In this document: one piece after another, positions 28,370 through 33,644 of the stretch
How the letters are laid out: each line of letters begins with the position of its first letter
Position numbering within the stretch: position 1 is the stretch's first letter
DNA from: Saprospiraceae bacterium
Lineage (GTDB): Bacteria; Bacteroidota; Bacteroidia; Chitinophagales; Saprospiraceae
DNA length: 33,644 bases
Direction of reading: 5' to 3'
NCBI GenBank assembly: GCA_020628725.1
Contig: JAHDEO010000015.1
Location: forward strand, 1,136-34,779
Translations under genes and position numbers: made by a program
The notes under the pieces: model-generated
Databases searched by the model: none
What the model was told of the DNA's origin: nothing
Seen by the model: only the letters and a program-made list of their open reading frames with translations

Positions 28370-28389
28370 GAATCACAATTTTGTGATTC
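28370..28389. promoter_or_regulatory. Palindrome GAATCACAA-TT-TTGTGATTC upstream of the arginase gene
   Basis: Exact 9-bp arms, ~45 nt 5' of the inferred start. Confidence 0.5.
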
Positions 28390-28622
28390 GTTTTCGACTG
28401 CAAACGTAGAATATTTTTTTGAAAAATTACACTTTGATTATAGTCCTTTGTGTGACGTTATACTATTTTTTATTTTTTCAAAAAACATTTGTGATAAATA
28501 GAATCGACTAATAACTATTCGTACCTTCGCACCCAATTTTTAAGTAAATTCAGGTTTAAATCGCAGTAAAGATTTGATTATCAGGTTTTTATGTGAAATT
28601 AATTTTAAACTTATCCTTGTAC

Positions 28623-28642
28623 GGACAGGTCGCGACCTGTCC
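28623..28642. repeat. Perfect 20-bp palindrome GGACAGGTCGCGACCTGTCC
   Basis: Self-complementary; ends 13 nt before the FKBP start. Confidence 0.95.
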
Positions 28643-28655
28643 CTAAATTAATTTT

Positions 28656-29162
28656 ATGACAATTAGTAAAAATAAGGTCATTTCATTGACTTATACGCTG
28701 CGCGACGGAAGTGCTTTGGGAGAAGTAGTTGAAGTAGCAGACGAAAATAATGCACTGACTTTTCTATATGGTGTTGGAATGATGTTGCCGTCTTTTGAGG
28801 CAAATTTGTCGGAAATGGAAGCAGGGGGTGATTTTAGCTTTTTATTAAAAGCTGCGGAGGCTTACGGAGAATTTGACCCAAGAGCAGTTATTGAAGTCAG
28901 CAAACAAAATTTTGCAGTAGATGGTGTGGTCAATGAAGAATTGATTCAATTGGGTAAGCCTGTCATGATGCAAGATGACCAAGGACATCGTATGCAAGCG
29001 AGAATCGTAGGCGTCACTGCGGATATGGTGAAATTGGATTTTAATGCACCAATGGCTGGAAAAGATTTACATTTTACAGGAAAAATACTAACGGTACGCG
29101 AAGCTACCGAGTCCGAAATCGCACACGGGCATGTACATGGTCCGGGCGGACATCATCACTAA
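28656..29162 (+). CDS. FKBP-type (SlyD-like) peptidyl-prolyl isomerase
   Basis: VISLTYTLRDGSALGEVVE, GVGMMLPSFEANLSEMEAG, YGEFDPRAVIEVSKQNF; His-rich C-terminus HGHVHGPGGHHH. Confidence 0.92.
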   Translation: MTISKNKVISLTYTLRDGSALGEVVEVADENNALTFLYGVGMMLPSFEANLSEMEAGGDFSFLLKAAEAYGEFDPRAVIEVSKQNFAVDGVVNEELIQLGKPVMMQDDQGHRMQARIVGVTADMVKLDFNAPMAGKDLHFTGKILTVREATESEIAHGHVHGPGGHHH

Positions 29163-29165
29163 TTA

Positions 29166-29199
29166 GTGTCATGGTGTTGTAGTATCGTTGTGTTGTAGT
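29166..29199 (-). repeat. Octamer array (minus: ACTACAAC-ACAACGAT-ACTACAAC-ACCATGAC-AC)
   Basis: Four in-register 8-bp units between convergent FKBP and HAD genes; overlaps the HAD stop. Confidence 0.82.
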
Positions 29200-29813
29200 T
29201 TGGGCGATAGATAACCAACTAAGTCGTGTAGTTTTTGGCAGTATATGTCAATTGGTAAAGTTGCTGCTGCTGTTGCGTCTTCAGGTTTTGTTTGGATAAA
29301 AACGGTTTTCATGCCCAACTTCAATCCAAATTGCATATCTGTGATAGAATCGCCTATCATGATGGATTTTTGAAAATCAATTTCAGGAAAATCTGCTTGG
29401 GATTGGAGTGCCATGCCTACATTAGGTTTGCGGCATTCGGGATTATCTTTCGCCAATTTTGGACAATAATAAATCGCATCTAATCTACCACCGGAAAGTT
29501 CGACTTGCTCACGCATATGTGCATGTACGCGAGCGAGTTGAGCGTCTGTCATTAAACCTTTTCCGATACCTTGTTGATTGGTGACAACAACGATACGTCC
29601 AAAAATCTTAGAGAAATAACGCACCGCTTCCCGAACACCTTCCATAAATTTAAACGCCTCAATTTCCATCACATAGCTACCGGGAATCCTGTGATTAATC
29701 ACCCCATCTCTATCCAAAAATAGCGTCCACGAACTGTCCACCGTCCAACCCCCTAAAGGGGAGTTTGCTTGCACCTTGCCGTCTACCGTCCACCGTCTAC
29801 CGTCTACCGTCAT
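29169..29813 (-). CDS. GmhB-like HAD phosphatase (histidinol-phosphate/heptose-bisphosphate phosphatase family)
   Basis: LFLDRDGVINHRIPGSYV, VVTNQQGIGKGLM, CPKLAKDNPECRKPNVGM, MIGDSITDM; the first ~28 codons are repeat-derived so the true start is uncertain. Confidence 0.88.
   Translation of the reverse strand: MTVDGRRWTVDGKVQANSPLGGWTVDSSWTLFLDRDGVINHRIPGSYVMEIEAFKFMEGVREAVRYFSKIFGRIVVVTNQQGIGKGLMTDAQLARVHAHMREQVELSGGRLDAIYYCPKLAKDNPECRKPNVGMALQSQADFPEIDFQKSIMIGDSITDMQFGLKLGMKTVFIQTKPEDATAAATLPIDIYCQKLHDLVGYLSPKLQHNDTTTP
29736..29810. repeat. Heptamer arrays GTCCACC-GTCCAACC and GTCTACC-GTCCACC-GTCTACC-GTCTACC flanking a CCCCTAAAGGGG palindrome
   Basis: 29736-29750 and 29781-29808 in-register 7-bp units; palindrome between them. 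Confidence 0.88.
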
Positions 29814-30376
29814 TTCTCAGTTTCTTTGACCTTTACTTTTACATCGTGATTGATACGGAGAAACTCGACCATATTGAGTAGGTCTTGCTTTTGTTCGGCA
29901 GAGTCGATTTGTAATTCGTAGGTATGCTCTTTATTGCCCATTGGAATGGTCATAAAGTTACCGCCCTCAACTGTACCCGGCTTAAACACATAATTCTCAG
30001 GCACTTTTTTGAGGTCAAAACGAATTTCGTCCAATACTTCCTGTGGGATTTTGTAGACTTCACCTTTATCTTTCAGAAATAAAGTTTCTTCATCAAAATA
30101 TACCTTTCCTGCCGCCACACGCTTTTTTCGAAATACTTGAATTAACATTGGCAGTACAAATAATGCCAACAATGCGAGTATCAATGCATAAGCCATTTGC
30201 GCCCAATCGCTCATATCCGCGAGTTTGAGCAGATTGTCAATGATACCAATTTTACCGTCGCTAAAATAATCAAACGCCCCTAAGCCCAACAAACCCACTG
30301 CCGCCAAGCCAATCATCACCCAACGTCTATTGACGGTACGTGTTTCGATTAAGTCTGATTTAAATTCAAATTTCAT
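29810..30376 (-). CDS. Membrane protein of unknown function (PH-like C-terminal region)
   Basis: Two TM segments then VYFDEETLFLKDKGEVYKIPQEVLDEI; stop overlaps next ATG (ATGA). Confidence 0.7.
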   Translation of the reverse strand: MKFEFKSDLIETRTVNRRWVMIGLAAVGLLGLGAFDYFSDGKIGIIDNLLKLADMSDWAQMAYALILALLALFVLPMLIQVFRKKRVAAGKVYFDEETLFLKDKGEVYKIPQEVLDEIRFDLKKVPENYVFKPGTVEGGNFMTIPMGNKEHTYELQIDSAEQKQDLLNMVEFLRINHDVKVKVKETEK

Positions 30377-30457
30377 GGGGCAAAGATAGAGAAAAAATCA
30401 AAATCTTTAACCCCTTATAATATCATATCGACAAAGATATATCTATGCTCGACCAAT

Positions 30458-33166
30458 TTAGTTTTGCACCTTTCCTGTCACAGAATTCAAACCATTATTC
30501 TCCGACCAAATAATTTTGTCATCACCATTAACATCTCCATTCATATCGAAATCAGCAGGAATGTAGAGGTCGAAAAAGCCATTCCACTCCACCCAAATAT
30601 CTTTATCTCTGCCGTTGGTGTCGTAACCGGGAGCATCAAATGCTTGGTCGCCATCGCCACCATATAATGCCCATACACCGGGGTAGACTTCCTTTTGCCC
30701 TACACTTGTAGATGTGCGATAACCATCTTGTGTACGAAAATCATAAGTCAATACATTACCTGCAAACGTAACGGGCATATGCGACATTGCCGCCATGTGA
30801 GAATGATGTTCAATAACGATATAATACGTTTGTCCGGCAGGAACGAGCGCACAATTATCAGGAAAAACAACCTTTCCATCTTCTAAGACAAATGCTGCTT
30901 TTCGGAAAACTGTAGTCGCAGGGTCGGTGGTAGAACGCAAACTTAGAATTATCCAATCAACCACTTTTTTACCACCATTTACGGCAGCAATTGCGGCATA
31001 ATCTAAGTCATCAAAACCGGATTCGGGACCATTATAATACCAATGAGCATCTGTAAAGGGATGCACTGCAGGCGTAGGTGTCACAAGTGGGTTGTCAGGA
31101 GTTTGTCCGGGCAGTAAGCCTCTGTCATTCATGTCGGTTTGCATAGCGATTGTCGGAAGTGCAGTCTCGTCTATCGCGCCTTCAAGGTAGACATGTACGT
31201 CAAGACGGAGGTCAAGATTCCCCTGAGCATTAGCAGCTACTATGGCATTATTTACAAAATTATATCCATCCAATTTACCATGTCCCCAACCGTAATTTGG
31301 TGCTGTGCCGTATTGGTCGAGGACGTTTTGGTCTACCTTAGCTGCATTGAGAAGGTCTGTCTTGACTTCTGCATAAGTTGCATTGGGAAATTGCTGTAAA
31401 TAGCACGCCACTGTACCCGTCACCACAGGCGCAGCGATAGATGTACCTGACCATTTGGTAGCGTGCCAACCTTCGGGCGCAAGACGTTCGGGAATGCTTT
31501 GTAGTTCGTTGAGTCGCTCCAAGACTTGCGGACCGGCAGTGTAATTGCCCGATGCTGCAATATCGGGTTTGAGCAAGCCTTCGCGGGTTGGTCCTGTGCT
31601 GGAATCGGGGATTTTTGCCCCGCCAACGACTTCATTATAATATGTACCGCCATCATATCCAATCCACGAAGTGGATGCGGAATAATTGGCGACTGAAATG
31701 ACTTTTTCGGAACAATTCGCACCCGTTACAACCGTGCGTAATGTGTCGGCTGCTTTGTATCGTACTATATCCGGGAAAACAGAAGCATCGGGCAATTTGT
31801 GTGGTGGCTCTACACTGGATGTACCCATGAGTGTGCCGTTGCTCCACACATCAAAATAACCGCTTCCGGTAGTCGTAAATTCCCAGTAATCCGTTGTTAC
31901 AGAAGGGTAGACGACAAATGCCATATCATAAACCCCCTGATTGAGTTGGGCATAAATTTCGATATTGCCCATGACTTGATTGGTAGTAGGATGGCGAAGT
32001 GTTTTGGTAACTGTTCGCGTGGTAGTAGAAAGTCCGGGAAAATCCGCGAGCATATTGTAGAATGGTGTGATGCCTTTAAACGAATAATCATTTTTATCTC
32101 TACAGGCTAATGCAAAATGTACTCCATCGAAATCTGCTTTATCCGCAAATAAATCATAATACACGTAGCCGAGGTTGTTATTTCTTTTGAACCATGAAAA
32201 CACCGTATCAGCCGTGACTTGATAGCCGAGATGTTGGCGTACTGCTGAACCGTTTCCGGCAGCTTGTACGAGTACGCGACCGGGCTTTTCGTCCAAGAGA
32301 TTTTCGATATATTGCACGTATAAAGGTCGGGTGTCATGCGAACCGCGATAACTGCCTACGCTGGAATTGATGACACAAGGTTTACCAAGTTCGTCAGCTT
32401 TATTGAAGATGTATTCGACGGCATCTACAAATGAGGTGGGGTAGCTGCTGTTGCGGAGTTGTACGTGTATGATGTCTGACTTTGGAGCAGCACCGACATA
32501 CTTTCCGGGAACTGCCGAACCGTTGCCCGTAGCTGCACCTGTTACGCCCGTGCCGTGTCCGTTACCTGCAATCCAGGGGTCGTGTTGGATACTGCCATCG
32601 TCGATGTCTGTTGCTTCCCATTCATAGCCGTAGCCGTAGGAGACATTTGTTACATTTCCAACCAATTGGTCCCAAAGATACAAGATGCGTGTACTGCCGT
32701 CGGCATTTTGAAAATCAGGGTGTCGGTAGTCGATACCCGAATCAACTGTACCTACGATAACGCCTTCGCCATCAAGCCCTTGTGGAAGGCAACCTAAACC
32801 TTGATGTAGTGAATCCAAGTTATTATTTACTCGTAAAAAATCACCGAGCAATTTAGCTTCCATTTGGAAAAATTCGATGTGCTTAATTGCAGGATGGCGT
32901 TGCAATTGGGCGATACCGGAGGCGGGAATGCTAATTGCGGCGATGCCTTTGCGACCGTATTTGTAGGTGCCGCGTGCATTTTTTACTTCGTCTTGGATGG
33001 CGGTTAAATCACCTTGTACCATGACTTGTAATGTTTCGTCCATTTTTCCATTTTTTTCGAGGGAAACTAATTTTCTTGTAAGGTCGATATTGAGACTTGC
33101 TTTTTGAGCAAAGCCGATATTTGTCAGTGCAAATACAAAAAATGTAAGCGTAAATAGCCTTTTCAT
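30458..33166 (-). CDS. Secreted S8 (subtilisin-like) serine protease with C-terminal dockerin-like module
   Basis: GVIVGTVDSGIDYRHPDF (Asp), GNGHGTGVTGAATG (His), WSGTSIAAPVVTG (Ser); signal peptide; C-terminal DFDMNGDVNGDDKIIWSENNG. Confidence 0.95.
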   Translation of the reverse strand: MKRLFTLTFFVFALTNIGFAQKASLNIDLTRKLVSLEKNGKMDETLQVMVQGDLTAIQDEVKNARGTYKYGRKGIAAISIPASGIAQLQRHPAIKHIEFFQMEAKLLGDFLRVNNNLDSLHQGLGCLPQGLDGEGVIVGTVDSGIDYRHPDFQNADGSTRILYLWDQLVGNVTNVSYGYGYEWEATDIDDGSIQHDPWIAGNGHGTGVTGAATGNGSAVPGKYVGAAPKSDIIHVQLRNSSYPTSFVDAVEYIFNKADELGKPCVINSSVGSYRGSHDTRPLYVQYIENLLDEKPGRVLVQAAGNGSAVRQHLGYQVTADTVFSWFKRNNNLGYVYYDLFADKADFDGVHFALACRDKNDYSFKGITPFYNMLADFPGLSTTTRTVTKTLRHPTTNQVMGNIEIYAQLNQGVYDMAFVVYPSVTTDYWEFTTTGSGYFDVWSNGTLMGTSSVEPPHKLPDASVFPDIVRYKAADTLRTVVTGANCSEKVISVANYSASTSWIGYDGGTYYNEVVGGAKIPDSSTGPTREGLLKPDIAASGNYTAGPQVLERLNELQSIPERLAPEGWHATKWSGTSIAAPVVTGTVACYLQQFPNATYAEVKTDLLNAAKVDQNVLDQYGTAPNYGWGHGKLDGYNFVNNAIVAANAQGNLDLRLDVHVYLEGAIDETALPTIAMQTDMNDRGLLPGQTPDNPLVTPTPAVHPFTDAHWYYNGPESGFDDLDYAAIAAVNGGKKVVDWIILSLRSTTDPATTVFRKAAFVLEDGKVVFPDNCALVPAGQTYYIVIEHHSHMAAMSHMPVTFAGNVLTYDFRTQDGYRTSTSVGQKEVYPGVWALYGGDGDQAFDAPGYDTNGRDKDIWVEWNGFFDLYIPADFDMNGDVNGDDKIIWSENNGLNSVTGKVQN

Positions 33167-33203
33167 AAATATTTAAATTTATATCGTGATTCGTTGTAAT
33201 GTG

Positions 33204-33335
33204 TTCGCCGATTTTGAATTTTGAATGAAAAATTATGAATGATAATAAATTTTTATTTTTTAAAAGTCTCACTATCAGTAAAAAACGAAATGTAATTTAA
33301 ATTCATTCAAAATTCATAATTCATAACTTGGCGAA
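33204..33335. repeat. Inverted heptamer element bounded by TTCGCC...GGCGAA
   Basis: TTTTGAA-TTTTGAA-TGAAAAA-TTATGAA-TGATAAT left; AAAATTC-ATAATTC-ATAACTT right. Confidence 0.8.
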
Positions 33336-33644
33336 GACATTATCGTTGATTTGTAAACTGTTAACCGCGAGATAGGGAGTGTGAAATCAGAATGGTGTAC
33401 AAAATAGATGGTATAGATAGCCCTACCGTTGCAAAGTGGTTTTGCAAACCATTCATTTTTATGTCATTATACGTGTGTGGAACAAAAGGGTTTAGAAATG
33501 GAATTTACGCGAGTATTTTATTTGCAGCATAATTCGCGCCAGAAACTATGACGAAACTACCAAATTATAATCCAAAGATAGGTAATTTTTAGCAATGTTC
33601 GATTAAGTGTGATTGTGTCAATTATTTACGAATCCAAGCACTAG

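Noticed and set aside
28326-28403. N-terminal 26-aa extension of the arginase ORF
   Set aside because: Sequence MQSKTNHKIVIHYNISFVINNPNLST is translated palindrome/5' UTR; the family start MKIQLIEVMSEIGAG follows.
33380-33644. tRNA or small RNA gene at the right edge
   Set aside because: No cloverleaf or TPsiC-like GGTTCRANTC signature found; only weak TTGCAAA inverted motif.

Overview
The window reads as a chromosomal segment of a Bacteroidota bacterium, probably Saprospiria-like (inferred from protein style, TTTG/TAnnTTTG promoter-like sequence and secreted protein architecture). Nearly all genes are on the minus strand; only a 4Fe-4S ferredoxin and an FKBP/SlyD-type isomerase are on plus. 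Recognisable products: biotin carboxylase, glycerophosphodiester phosphodiesterase lipoprotein, LuxC-type acyl-CoA reductase, ferredoxin, giant C25 (gingipain/PorU-like) protease, S9 peptidase, two DUF3299-like secreted paralogs flanking an HU-like protein and a small acidic protein, His-rich FtsX/MacB-type permease, TPR protein, M48 protease, triosephosphate isomerase, SanA/DUF218 protein, a modular SdiA-regulated-propeller surface protein, 7TM-HD phosphohydrolase, arginase-family enzyme, GmhB-like HAD phosphatase and an S8 subtilase. The most unusual signal is intergenic. Many gene ends carry degenerate arrays with strict short periods (6, 7, 8 or 9 bp), often as inverted arms, two of them around a perfect hairpin core. 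Many begin 0-5 nt from, or overlap, a stop codon. In the HAD phosphatase gene such arrays are translated at both protein ends. A second notable signal is a shared ~240-aa C-terminal module ending in a dockerin-like DxNxDGDxNGxDKxxWxxNNG motif on two unrelated proteases (C25 and S8). No rRNA, tRNA, CRISPR, phage or transposase gene was recognised. All family calls are from motif reading; no searches were run.
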